The notes below the pieces were generated by a model that saw nothing but the letters and a program-made list of their open reading frames with translations, did no database searches and was not told where the DNA came from. Positions 16,550-30,200 of a stretch of 64,000 nucleotides of DNA are shown one piece after another; within the stretch, counting starts at the first letter, position 1; each line of letters begins with the position of its first letter. The stretch is from Gibbula magus (taxonomy: Eukaryota; Mollusca; Gastropoda; Trochida; Trochidae). The position numbers were made by a program, and so were the translations under genes. The stretch covers positions 36,839,548-36,903,547 of the forward strand of contig OW388299.1 of NCBI GenBank assembly GCA_936450465.1, read 5' to 3'.

Positions 16550-16559
16550 ATTATATGAT

Positions 16560-17189
16560 CGTCAGGTCAGTGGTGAATGTTTTCGAAATTCGGCAAAATG
16601 AAACAGAAGGGGTCAAATTGTCCAAATTTTTATTTTCTAATTTTTGGATTAAAATATATTTCCATATCGACTTACTGAGAAAAAATTCAGTATATGTATA
16701 TTGAATGAGAATAAGTAAATGCATGACTTATGATTGACGCTGTTTATGACTTATTGGACAAAAATAAAACCGGATTTTTCGAAATGTTGGCACCTGGTCT
16801 TTTCAACGAGTTATCTATGAAGTATGAAATTAGATTGAATCAAGGTACAATCAATTTTCACTTATGAAGGGAAAACGGTATAAATTATCGGGTTCATTTT
16901 CGCCATATAAGGATATGCCAGAGACGTTACTTATCACCAGATAGTTGCGCTAAGGTAAGCTTTTGAACAATTTTGCATGTAGAATGTATATTTTACGAAC
17001 TCCCTTGGTGAACAACCGCTTATAAAAAAAAATATTATAGGATTATGAATATATGTATGATAGGGTATGAGAGGGGAGAGAAATATGACGAAAACAATAG
17101 AAAATGATGAATATGATAAAGAATATGAAGTAAGAAGAACGTCTTCTTTCATTGTAATCTGGGAGAAGTGAAGAAGATCAAATTCTAAG
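16560..17189. other. No gene seen
   Basis: AT-rich intergenic sequence. The minus-strand open frame at 16934-17152 is not recognisable. Confidence 0.4.
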
Positions 17190-17290
17190 GATAGTTAACG
17201 TCTTTATTTCATAAGCTGCAACGTTTCGGTGCAGATACTAACAGCTAGCGTTATCAAGAAAGTGATGACAGAAGAACGAAATCATAATAT
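17190..17290 (-). mobile_element. Second retroelement-like 3' end with CCGAAACGTT motif
   Basis: Read on the minus strand, this segment has CTTGATAACG, then a spacer, GCACCGAAACGTTGC, and AATAAAGACGTTAAC. The order and spacing match the motif at 14990-15090. It contains an AATAAA, which could act as a polyadenylation signal. Stem pairing between the two motif halves is weaker here than in the first copy. Confidence 0.4.
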
Positions 17291-18170
17291 ACAGACGATG
17301 ATTAATATGTTAAGAAAGTTGAATGGAAGAATCAGAAATATAACATAAAGTAAACCATATAGGGTCAAGAACATGATAGAGTAGTGACAGAAAACAATAG
17401 ACGATGAATATGATGAATATTAGAAATGGTAAATAAGAATCAGAAAACATAAATGATGAAGAAATGGGAGATAAAGTAAAGACTGTGTCAAGAGGGACGA
17501 AAAAAGAAATAGAGTTTTAGAAATAGAAACATGAATATATAAAGAAGACACGAACGAAGGTCAGTAGAAGCTTGGTGTTAGCCAAGCATATATTACGTGT
17601 AAGATGTCACGATTGAACATTCATTGCCTATCATCGCAAGATCATTCGGTTATTCAACTTTCTCGTTGTTTTTATTCTATAATCTACAATCTACAATCAA
17701 GTTGTCGATCGTCTTGATATTGATATTCCCTAATATTTCAAAATCATATACATTTCCGAATTTGGTATTATTTCAAAGTAGTTGTTGAGACTTTTACATG
17801 TGTATGCATTAATGCTCACTATAAGGAGTGACATCTCTGTCAAGTTACCCTATAAGTATTATGCTGGAAATGAGATGTTATCTATGAAACAGACCCCAAA
17901 AGTGTTATCAGGATATCTAGATAGACGTTAACAGTTTACGAATTTAACTCTCGTTTGCAGAAAAAAACATGTTAAAGACATAGCTTTATAATGGAGATAG
18001 GCGTTAATGACCCGAGGTGATTTGGCATGACGTGGCATGGCTTCGAGCACACGTCCCTTCATTCACTCGTCCGCCAATCAAACCGTATTTTTACACGTTT
18101 GACTTCTTCTCAAGAACCACTGGTTGTAGAGAGCTGAAGTAAATGTATTGTGTACCTTGAGGTTATAAAG
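17291..18170. other. No gene seen
   Basis: Purine-rich AT-rich DNA ('gaagaatcagaaa' words) up to about 17560, then unremarkable sequence leading into the 22-bp satellite. Confidence 0.4.
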
Positions 18171-21100
18171 AGTTTGGTACATGTACCAAATTCATTTGGT
18201 ACACATACGATATTGATTTGGTACAAATACGATATTGATTTGGTACATTTACGATATTGATTTGGTACATATACGATATTGATTTGGTACATATACGATA
18301 TTGATTTGGTACATATACGATATTGATTTGGTACATATACGATATTGATTTGGTACACATACGATATTGATTTGGTACATATACGATATTGATTTGGTAC
18401 AAATACGATATTGATTTGGTACACATACGATATTGATTTGGTACATATACGATATTGATTTGGTACATATACGATATTGATTTGGTACATATACGATATT
18501 GATTTGGTACGTATACGATATTGATTTGGTACATATACGATATTGATTTGGTACACATACGATATTGATTTGGTACATATACGATATTGATTTGGTACAC
18601 ATACGATATTGATTTGGTACATATACGATATTGATTTGGTACATATACGATATTGATTTGGTACATATACGATATTGATTTGGTACATATACGATATTGA
18701 TTTGGTACATATACGATATTGATTTGGTACACATACGATATTGATTTGGTACACATACGATATTGATTTGGTACACATACGATATTGATTTGGTACACAT
18801 ACGATATTGATTTGGTACACATACGATATTGATTTGGTACATATACGATATTGATTTGGTACATATACGATATTGATTTGGTACATATACGATATTGATT
18901 TGGTACATATACGATATTGATTTGGTACATATACGATATTGATTTGGTACATATACGATATTGATTTGGTACATATACGATATTGATTTGGTACATATAC
19001 GATATTGATTTGGTACACATACGATATTGATTTGGTACATATACGATATTGATTTGGTACACATACGATATTGATTTGGTACATATACGATATTGATTTG
19101 GTACACATACGATATTGATTTGGTACATATACGATATTGATTTGGTACATATACGATATTGATTTGGTACATATACGATATTGATTTGGTACATATACGA
19201 TATTGATTTGGTACACATACGATATTGATTTGGTACATATACGATATTGATTTGGTACAAATACGATATTGATTTGGTACATATATGATATTGATTTGGT
19301 ACAAATACGATATTGATTTGGTACATATATGATATTGATTTGGTACATATATCATATTGATTTGGTGCATATACCATAATGATTTGGTACATATACCATA
19401 ATGATTTGGTAGATATACCATAATGATTTGGTGCATATACCATAATGATATGGTACATATACGATATTGATTTGGAACATATTCCATATTGATTTGGTGC
19501 ATATACCATATTGATTTGGTGCATATACCATATTGATTAAGTACATATACCATAATGATTTGGTGCATATACCATAATGATTTGGTGCATATACCATATT
19601 GATTTGGTGCATATACCATATTGATTTGGTGCATATACCATATTGATTTGGTGCATATACATATTGATTTGTACATATATCATAATGATTTCGTGCATAT
19701 ATCATAATGATTTCGTGCATATACAATACTGATTTGGTACATATACGATATTGATTTGGTACATATACCATATCGATTTGGTACATATACAATACTGATT
19801 CGGTACATATACGATATTGATTTGGTACATATACGATATTGATTTGGTACATATACGATATTGATTTGGTACATATACCATATTGATTTGGTACATATAC
19901 GATATTGATTTGGTACATATACCATATTGATTTGGTGCATATACCATATTGATTTGGTACATATACCATAATGATTTGGTACATATACCATAATGATATG
20001 GTACATATACCATAATGATTTGGTACATACACCATATTGATTTGGTACATACACCATATTGATTTGGTACATATACGATATTGATTTGGTAGATATACCA
20101 TAATGATTTGGTGCATATACCATAATGATATGGTGCATATACCATATTGATTTGTCACATATACGATATTGATTTGGTAGATATACCATAATGATATGGT
20201 ACATATACCATAATGATATTGTACATCATACGATATTGATTTCGTGCATGTATCATAATGATTTGGTACATATACCAAAATGATTTGGTTCATATACGAT
20301 AATGATTTGGCACATATACGATATTGATTTGTCACATATACGATATTGATTCGGTAGATACACCATATTGATTTGTCACATATACCATATTGATTTGGTA
20401 GATATACCATAATGATATGGTACATATACCATAATGATATTGTACATCATACGATATTGATTTCGTGCATGTATCATAATGATTTGGTACATATACCAAA
20501 ATGATTTGGTTCATATACGATAATGATTTGGCACATATACGATATTGATTTGGTACATATACCATATTGATTTGGAACATATACGATATTGATTTGGTAC
20601 ATATACCATATCGATTTGGTGCATATACCACATTGATTTGGTGCATATACCATATTGATTTGGTACATATACGATATTGATTTGGTACATATACGATATT
20701 GATATGGTACATATACGATATTCATTTGGTGCATATACCATAATGATATGGTACATATACCATAATGATTTCATGCATATACAATACTGATTTGGTAGAT
20801 ATACCATAATGATTTTGCACATATACGATATTGATTTGGTAGATATACCATAATGGTTTGGTACATATACCATAATGATTTGGTGCATATACCAAAATGA
20901 TTTGGTACATATACGATATTGATTTAATGCATATACTATGATGATTTGGTATATATACAATACTGATTTGGTGCATATACGATACTGATTTGGTACATAT
21001 ACGATATTGATTTGGTGCATATACCATATTGATTGGTCCTTAAACCATAATGATATGGTACATATACTATAATGATTTCGTGCATATACAATACTGATTT

Positions 21101-23200
21101 GGTACATATACGATATTGATTTGGTACATATACAATATCGATTTGGTACATATACGATATCGATTTGGTAGATATACCATATTGATTTGGTACATATATA
21201 ATAATGATTTGGCACATACACGATATTGTTTTAATGCCTATACTATGATGATTTGGTAGATATACCATATTGATTTGGTACATTTACCATATTGATTTGG
21301 TACATATACAATAATGATATGGTACATATACAATAATGATTTGGTACATATACCAAAATGATTTGGTTCATATACCATAATGATATCTGATGCATATACC
21401 ATAATGAATTGGTACATATACCAAACGATTTGGTGCATATACCATTATGATGTTGTACATATATATATTGATTTGGTGCATATACATATTTATTAATTGA
21501 TTATTTATAATGATTATATACTATAATGATTTTGTACATATACCATAATGATATGGTGCATATACCATAATGATTTGGTGCATGTACCATAATGATTTGG
21601 TACATATACCATAATGATTTGGTGCACATATCATATTGATTTGGTGCATATACTATGATTATTTGGTGCATATACCATATTAATTTGTGCACATACCATA
21701 TTGATTTGGTACATTTACCATAATGATTGGGTAAATATACCATAATGATTTGGTACATATACAATAATGATTTGAAAATATACCAAAATTATTTGGTTCA
21801 TATACCATAATGATTTGGTGCATATACATATTTATCTGATGCATATACCATAATGAATTGGTACATATACCAAACGATTTGATGCATATACCATTATGAT
21901 GTTGTACATATATATATATTGATTTGGTGCATATACATATTTATTAATTGATTATTTATAATGATTATATACTATAATGATTTTGTACATATACCATAAT
22001 GATATGGTGCATATACCATATTGATTTGGTACATATACCATAATGATTTGTGCATATACCATATTGATTTTGTATATATACATATTGATTTGGTGCATAT
22101 ACCATAATGATATGGTACATATACGATATCGATTTGGTACATATACCAAAATGATTTGGTACATATACCAAAATGATTTGGTTCATATACCATAATGAAT
22201 TGGTGCATATACATATTTATTTGATGCATAAACCATAATGAATTGGTACACATTCCAAAATGATTTGGTGCATATACCATATTGATTTTGTACATATACA
22301 TATTGATTTGGTGCATATATCATAATGATGTGGTACATATACCATATCGATTTGGTAGATATACGATATTGATTTGGTAGATATACCATAATGATTTGGT
22401 GCATATACCATAATGATTTGGTACATATACCCTTATGATTTGGTTCATATACATATTGATTTGGTACATATACATATTGATTTGGTACATATACCATAAT
22501 GATGTGGTACATATACCATATCGATTTGGTAGATATACGATATTGATTTGGTAGATATACCATAATGATTTGGTGCATATACCATAATGATTTGGTGCAT
22601 ATACCATAATGATTTGGTGCATATACCATAATGAATTGGTGCATATACGATATTGATTTGGTGCATATATCATACTTTGTTGTACATGTACGATTTTGAG
22701 TTGGTATATATATCATAATGATTCGCTGCATATACCATAATTATGTGTTGCATATACCATAATGATTTGGTTTAGATACCATAATTATTTGATGTAGATA
22801 CCATCATTATTTAATGTAGATACCATACTTATTTTGTTAAGATATCATAATGATTTGGTACATATATCATAATGATTTGGTGCATATACCATAAAGATTT
22901 GGTGCATATACCATAATGATTTGGTACATATACCATAAGGATTTGGTGCATATACCATATTGATTTGGTACATATACCATAATGATTTGGTACATACACC
23001 ATATTGATTTGGTACATATACCATAATGATTTGGTACATACACCATATTGATTTGGTAGATACACCATATTGATTTGGTAGATACACCATATTGATTTGG
23101 TAGATACACCATATTGATTTGGTGCATATACCCTAATGATTTGGTGCATATACAATATTGATTGAGTATAGTTGACAATTTGATATGATATTGTTATCAT
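18171..23200 (+). repeat. 22-bp satellite array, about 5 kb and over 200 copies
   Basis: The monomer is GATTTGGTACATATACGATATT. From 18.18 to 19.35 kb the copies are almost identical, differing mainly at one position (acaTata/acaCata/acaAata). From 19.35 kb on, variants with CCATAATGATTTGGTGCATA dominate. Higher-order blocks are visible: a 220-bp unit (10 monomers) at about 20176-20550, a 449-bp unit at about 21390-22010, and a unit of about 175 bp at about 22330-22570. The minus strand lacks stops in all frames, which gives 22-residue-periodic open frames of up to 475 codons. These are artefacts. Confidence 0.97.
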
Positions 23201-24085
23201 TATTTGTTTGATATACCATAATGATTTGCTTTAAATATCAAATGTATTTGTCAAGATTTGGTATCATGCTTATTTGATATAAATAACATGATGAGTTGCT
23301 ATATGTGCTATAAGTATTTGATATAGAATTCATAATGATTTGGTCCAGATACCATAATGAATCGGTGTAGATATCATAATGATTTTATTTTTATACTATA
23401 ATGATTTGGTCCAGATACCATAATGAATCGGTATAGATATCACAATTATTTATATATATACCACATAGCGTTGATATCATAAGGATAAACAATATATATC
23501 CATAAGGATTAGGCTTAGCTTTAAATGGATAATGCATAGAAATGATAAGGATGAGGAATGCTTAAACTAAGGATAAGGTATAGGTTTCATAAAGATTAGG
23601 CATATATGTCAGTAGGATTATGCATAGCTATAATAAGAATAAGGCAAAGACCACATAATGATTAGGCACAGATATAATATGATATATATATATAATGATT
23701 AGGCACATATATAATAAGGATAAAGTATATATATGATAAAGGATAAAGCATAGACATAATACGATTAGACATTATACCATAACGTTTAGGCATAGATATA
23801 AAAGAATGACACATAGATGTCATCAGGATCAGTATTCTCTTTCCACAGAGTTTCAGATTTCCGATCCTAAACAGAAGGGAGTAACCTCTGTGGGAAGAGA
23901 ATGCAGGATCAGGCAAATATATGATAAGGTTATGGTATGGTAAAGATTTGGCATATATATCATAAAGATTAGGGATAGATATCATAAAGATTAGGCATAT
24001 ATATAATAAAGATTAGGTATAGATATTATAAGGATTAGCCATACATATGTAGGATTCGGATATCACAATGATTTGTACATATGCA
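23201..24085. repeat. Decayed edge of the 22-bp satellite
   Basis: The monomer degrades gradually: 'gatttggt' becomes 'gattaggcatagatat' and spacing becomes irregular, with words such as 'ataaggattaggcat' recurring. This is the pattern expected at an old array edge, where sequence homogenisation no longer reaches. Confidence 0.8.
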
Positions 24086-27000
24086 ATATGTCCGCGTAAT
24101 TTGCTTATATCCATCACAAAACAAAACCGAATGTGTCTACCCGTGGAAGAATGATATCAAGTGATTTTTCTTTTCAACATTATGCTCAATGTCGGAATTA
24201 CTTAAACCGGATCTTGATATAATATGGTTTGTTGTTCATGTCAACACAATTCAAAACTAACGTATAAGAATTGAAAATTCCACTTGTCTATGATTGGAAT
24301 TTTAAAACATGAAATCTCACACTTTAGTTTGTATTAACATTAAGTAACGTTTGTCATCTCAAGACAAACAAGAACATTACGAAAGACATCAATCGTATCA
24401 AACATACATTTTCGCATCTGTTTAATAAACAATCAAATCGAAGAAAATGCTATGATTAAGTCATTGTCCATGCATATTGTCAATTAAATTAATTTCCAAC
24501 GTCAAATAGTAGACGCCCAAACGCCCAACGATTAAAGCAAAGACACCACCATTTTCACAGGTTAGATTTATACCACAATTTAAGTGAAAGTTCACAAAAT
24601 ATGAATATTTTTACAAAACTAAACAAATATTTATAATACTAACCTTTATCTGTGCAAAATGGAATCTTCTATATCAGCAATTGATATAAATTCGGTTTAG
24701 ATTATAAACCAGTATTTGCATTACAATCGAGGAAAGCGAAATCTCAACTGCGCAAGCTTCCTCTAAACTGGCCTATGATAAGTATGTATTTCCTCTATCT
24801 ATGTAGGACACAACTGAGCCCAACCAACTCATGTGTATTGAAGAGGAAACTGGCCTGAAACCCTAGGATTGTTATCTATATAATAACAGTAATATTATAC
24901 ATGTCTATTTCATTATAGCCAATGAACAAGATACACATGATATTTGAAAGGCAATTTTTTTTTTTATAAATAATCTAAAATTATCTAATGCATTTTTTCG
25001 TCTCTCTTTTTTAAATTCAATGTTTGAAATTCAATTTCAGTTTTAAAAATCTAGACTGTAGATTTTATTGGACCTATTATTATGGTATCGCAGAATTAAC
25101 AAAATGTTAACAGCGTCAAGACGTCAATAACATACGGTGTACGCAAAAGAAACGTCACCACACTTTCAACATTAAAAAAACCCCAGAATACTGCTGCCAG
25201 AAAATGTAGATTTTTAACATAGTTTGTAGACACATGTTTTGTAAAGAAGTACTCACAATTACATACATTAAAGAATGATACTTTCATTATTATGTCAGTT
25301 CAAATACAATGGGGCTGCTAAAATCGCTTTTTCAAAATGGTTTTGGGCCAGAGTGTTTGCATTTAAGTCAAATATGTGTAAAATGTAGAAATTAAATAAA
25401 TAAAATATGTTGTCGACATAAATAACCTTCTTGAATTCAAATTTGCTGACACGTTTTTACTGTAGGACGTCATAAAACAAGCCAAAAGCCCTTTTTGACT
25501 CTCATATCTCGCCTAGTTAAAGAGATACGAAAACAACGATTTTGAGGATTCTTAAAACGTGTGTTTCTCAGAAATATGAACAGATAATATTATGAAATTT
25601 CAAATTTAGCTTAGTTGGCTTCTGGAGACATGATATATCTCTGTTTCAGTCATCTGTATCACTTGTGGATAGACTTCTCTTGCATTTTGTATGGTGACGT
25701 TGAGTATACGGATCTAAATATCTTTAGATCAACTGTTGTCAAGAAACACTATCACTGGTTATTGTGCAAATATAGGGTGTCTAAGCATTGTTCAACACTC
25801 TGAATTATTTGTATGCAATCAAATTCGTATTTAGTGACTAGAAAATGTGATATAGGTAGACTTTACAAATCAAAACGCACACTCTTAATTAAATATTGCC
25901 AATAAAATATACTATTAGTTTCTTTTATGGTCATAAACTTATGTTTTACAAAGTCAAAAGTATTAATGACTAATAAGCACTAAAGTTGCAATGCATCATT
26001 TTGCTATTTATTATATTGAAAATTATGATGGTTCATGTTCACGTTAAATCGAGCCCACAGAATCAAATAATAATTTATTTAATGGTCATGAATTTATGTT
26101 TTATATTGTCGAAATTAAAATATTTATATTTATATATAATGACTGACATAAGCACATATGCACGATAGTAACATACAATGCATCATGAAGCTATTTTTGT
26201 CATTTTATTTATAAGTAATCATATTTGTTCAAATAATGTGGTTTACAAAAAAATACTAGTCATTGATATCGAATATCGTGTTTTAAATGATAAAAACATG
26301 TTTATATAATGTGGAATGCTAAATCTATTAATGACGTGTAACATTTAAAATTGAAGAATGGGATAGTCTATGTTGATAATAGTGAGCCAATCATTAATAT
26401 TCAAGTACACATTTTATCCATATCCATATTCAAATAAACCATAATAAAAGACATGCACAGCAGTTATATGACCTACAAAACATTACCAACCCAAATTTGT
26501 ATTTTTGTCTTTTGAAGTTAAGTTTCCAAATTGCGTTTGACGAACTGACGCGTACCAGCTTCTGTGCTGTCTATCAGGAATCACTATTTCATATTTGTAT
26601 CGTCAATAAGTCGACTATCATTAAGGTTTGCATGTGTAACTACAACACACTTGGTGTCCCTAAAATATATTCACACGTCAGTGACTTCGATTCTTTCTCA
26701 ATGATTTGTAATATGCAGGTAATTGTTAATAAACACCTTAGATTTAGATCCAAGTTCTGAACTAAATAATGAAATTGTGAATCTCATCAAAACCAACGGC
26801 AAAGCATATATTTTACGACTGCTTCAAATAAATAATGTCGTTGGCAAATTTATGGAGATACCGATGCGCTACATTTGATATAATCATAACACTAAAATCC
26901 ATTTATTAATATTCACGTATAGGATAAGTTAGTGTAACCAGAACATTCGTATTTGTAACAGCAACATCAAAATCTATTTGCATTTTTTACTTTCGATAAC

Positions 27001-27180
27001 ATTGAACTCTTTACAGGGTTAGCATGTAAGACGTGTTAAGAGCTTTCAATGTCATTGTCGTAAATTATTTTTAGAATCATTATAATTTATGCTTATGGAG
27101 ATATTTCAGCTTATTTTAGTTTATATAGCTATTATTTATCACAACAGAAATATATATATTAATGGTTTTTGTCATTTCAG
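24086..27180. other. Region upstream of WDR59; no gene seen
   Basis: The WDR59 promoter and any non-coding first exon should lie here or closer to the ATG, but I could not place them. Weak, partly matching segments recur between about 25.8 and 26.95 kb ('atggtcataaacttatgttttac' against 'atggtcatgaatttatgttttat'), suggesting a decayed repeat of about 150 bp. No coding region is supported. Confidence 0.4.
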
Positions 27181-27244
27181 ATATTTCCTCTTTACGACTC
27201 CTCATCAAGCCGGAAACCAGTCGTCCTTGAAAGTAAATGGAAAA

Positions 27245-27298
27245 ATGGCAGCTCAATGGAGCAGCGAGCACCTTGTCGCTGAATACAAGGATATTCAG
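27245..27298 (+). CDS. WDR59: WDR59 coding exon 1
   Basis: Encodes MAAQWSSEHLVAEYKDIQ, matching the family N terminus (MAA-WSSE). The ATG has a strong context (aaaATGG). A plausible acceptor (gtcatttcag) ends at 27180, so this exon likely carries 64 bases of 5' UTR behind an upstream non-coding exon. The frame stays open upstream, but the family start supports this ATG. Donor CAG|gtccaa. Confidence 0.88.
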
Positions 27299-30200
27299 GT
27301 CCAAATACTTATTTTATTGGTGGTACATAATAGATATTATTGTTTACAAATGAAATATTCTATTGTCATAAATGTGAAAGCAAAATAAACACATAAATAA
27401 AGGCTTTGAAATAATGTTGACATTCGGAAGACAGTGTAAGAAGATTAAGAAGTGGGCTGTTAAAATTTATGTTTTGAATTTTATGTTGATGTCAAAGTTT
27501 CCATAAATTCCTCCTTTCCTCTATCTCATATGTAAACCATCTAATGTGCTTGTTCATTCACATTGACATCTTAATTTAAAGGCCTTTTTTGTACATAAAC
27601 TTTCTCAAAATAATAAGCAATCATTCAAAAGTTTGTACTTGCAACTTTTGTGCAGTAGGTCAGGGTATTCTGGATCATTAAGGAAAGAACGGCTGCATGC
27701 GTGTACAGAAAGACAAGAAAATTTAAAGACAATTTTTGTATAAGCTGTCTTTAATCTAACTCACGTTACGGCAGTTTCGAATCATTTTTACTTGTTATGT
27801 ATTGTTGGAGTGCTGGTCCACTTATGTTGTTTTAGTGAAATAACTCGACAATTCCATCAGGATTTACCCGCTCCTTTTCAGGTTTTATGTCATCTAATTC
27901 TTTATACGGGACGAGCAAATAAAAATTTCATCCTTGACAAACAATTTCTGATTAAGATGGTTCGTTCAAAACATTTGCAGTCATATCATTCTCATGATTC
28001 TTTGTCTTAAAAGAACCATGTTAATGTTAACTTAACTATATTTTGAATTTTTATTTCCAGGCCAATGCAATGGCGGTGGACTGTGTTGGAAAATGGGCAC
28101 TGCTTGGAGGGTAAGAAATGTCTAACGACCATACATGTGTGCATATATACATTTTACAGTTAAAGTTTGGGGTTGTCTTGTTATTGGAAAAAATAGCAGT
28201 GATGGAAATTGCATTTGGGCCACTGATAACATTGAAACAATTAGCAGTGTTTGTGGCCGCTGAAAGTGTTATTTGTTATCTTCTATTTTTTTGGTCTGTC
28301 TAAAAAGTAGGAACAGCTTTACCAGAAAATCACAATATCAAGGAAATTGAGTTAAAGTTACTATCATCTCTCTGTTTTTTTCGATGTTAATTCGTTTATT
28401 CAGATAGACAATACTTTCAAGTAATCAAAACACAAAAGATTATTTCGAAGCGTCACCTACTTATCAAGATATAGCCCTTCAAAGTGAGTAAATTTGGCCT
28501 GCTCATTATCTCATTCTTGAAACAGTTTTCCGCGGCCCCTCGGTGTAGCATAACCTTCGTTAGCGATGTGACGTCATACTCAGGAGTTGCTTAATGAAAT
28601 CCTTAGGCGATTTGGCGATTTTCGTTGATAATTCGTTTAAAACATAAAAAGAACGTTTTGACATTAAAAGTTTCCGATAGAATGGGTATTTGTGCGTCCG
28701 TAAGGAGTAATTTCGGAGATTTAGGAGCATTTTTCGATATCCAACCGCTGATTTTAGATTTGTTCTTTTCCCAATCGAGTGGAGTGTTATGTTATCTTAT
28801 AAGCTACAATATGTTTTGAAATGAATAACTGACAATTCAAAAATAAAAAAAGATCATATATATTTTATATTATAAACGCAATTATTAGTTAAATTTTTTG
28901 TTGTGCTTGATATTGTGTTTGAAGAGTGTCTATAGCTTGAAATCTACTGCGTCCATATTTCTCATGGTGACTTTATTTTGCTAATAAAATAGTTTCATTA
29001 CAACTAAGAAAATCCTATAATTTTCATCAATGTTACTGGTTTACACTTTTTAGAAGAACATATTCGAGCTATCTGTAAGGTTTCATCTGTAAATCTATAG
29101 TCGTGTACAATTTACAATATCTTAGATTCAGTGTAATACCACTACTATTTTCCTAGCATGTTATATAACATGTAGTTTTTGATGGTCAATTCATATGTTT
29201 GTGAAAATAAAATAATGTTTAAATCACTTCGGATAAAAATATGGAAAATGTATCTTTCCCAATTTCAAATGAGAGTATTGGAACTATAGAACTTTGATCA
29301 ACTAACCATGGCCGATTGTACATGTGTTGTTTGGTTCTCAATTAAAAAAATATTACCCCGGCTATAGTTCAGTCGTGTATATTTCCCCTCTTATTTAATA
29401 TTTATCTAGAGTGTCAATAACGCAAGCACATCACTTATTATATATCGCTACATTGATAAACAAAAATACTGAAAATATATTTAGTTATTTTGCATAAGGA
29501 CGAATGTGAAAACACAAATTATTCAACATGAACGAGGAGTGTAAACACCGTTATAATCCGTATGAAATGTGTAATAGATCTCTGTGACGTTTGAAATCTT
29601 CATCATCTGACATGCGTGCCGCCGCCATATTGGGCAACGATAAGAATTGTTCCAAAACACATTGCAGAATTACGGGTCCCGCAATGGTCACATCCAGTAC
29701 TAAACAGTGTTAACATCTGCTGCTATTTGTAGTACGTTATACGGGGTGTGTATATATGTAATTTTGTTGTATAAGGACAAAGGTAAATATGTTATTTAGG
29801 CAGTTATGTAAGGCTAAATCTAGTGGATTTTGTCATTAGACGTCACGCGACTCCTGTGTATTACGTCACAAGGCCAAGAACGCGGAATTTGCGCTGGCTA
29901 ATGTTTTATGAGGCGTAATTGAGCGGCGTTCTAAAAAGGCGTTATAAAAGGTGTTTATTGGTTGAATTGACAAATATCAAGTGGAATCCTCGTCATCTTG
30001 GAATATGCTTGAATAAAAACCGAAAAAGTGATATCTCGGGGTTTGTGGATCTTTAATACATTTGAGATTTTGGTTAACTGAACTGGGCACATGCATCAAC
30101 TTTAGTTCAACAAGTATAAAACCAAAAAACACACCCAATTTTCAATTTGGAAGAATTTAATAGTTCCAATTTATGACCAATATCATAATTAAATATTGTG

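Noticed and set aside
18110..23200. Minus-strand open frames up to 475 codons with a 22-residue period (YQINIVYVPNQYR-type)
   Set aside because: The 22-bp satellite has no stop in any minus-strand frame; all frames give the same residues in rotation. There is no start context, splice signal or non-repeat domain.
7672..24085. CRISPR-like array interpretation of the regular repeats
   Set aside because: The repeats are contiguous with no unique spacers, and the surrounding genes are animal.
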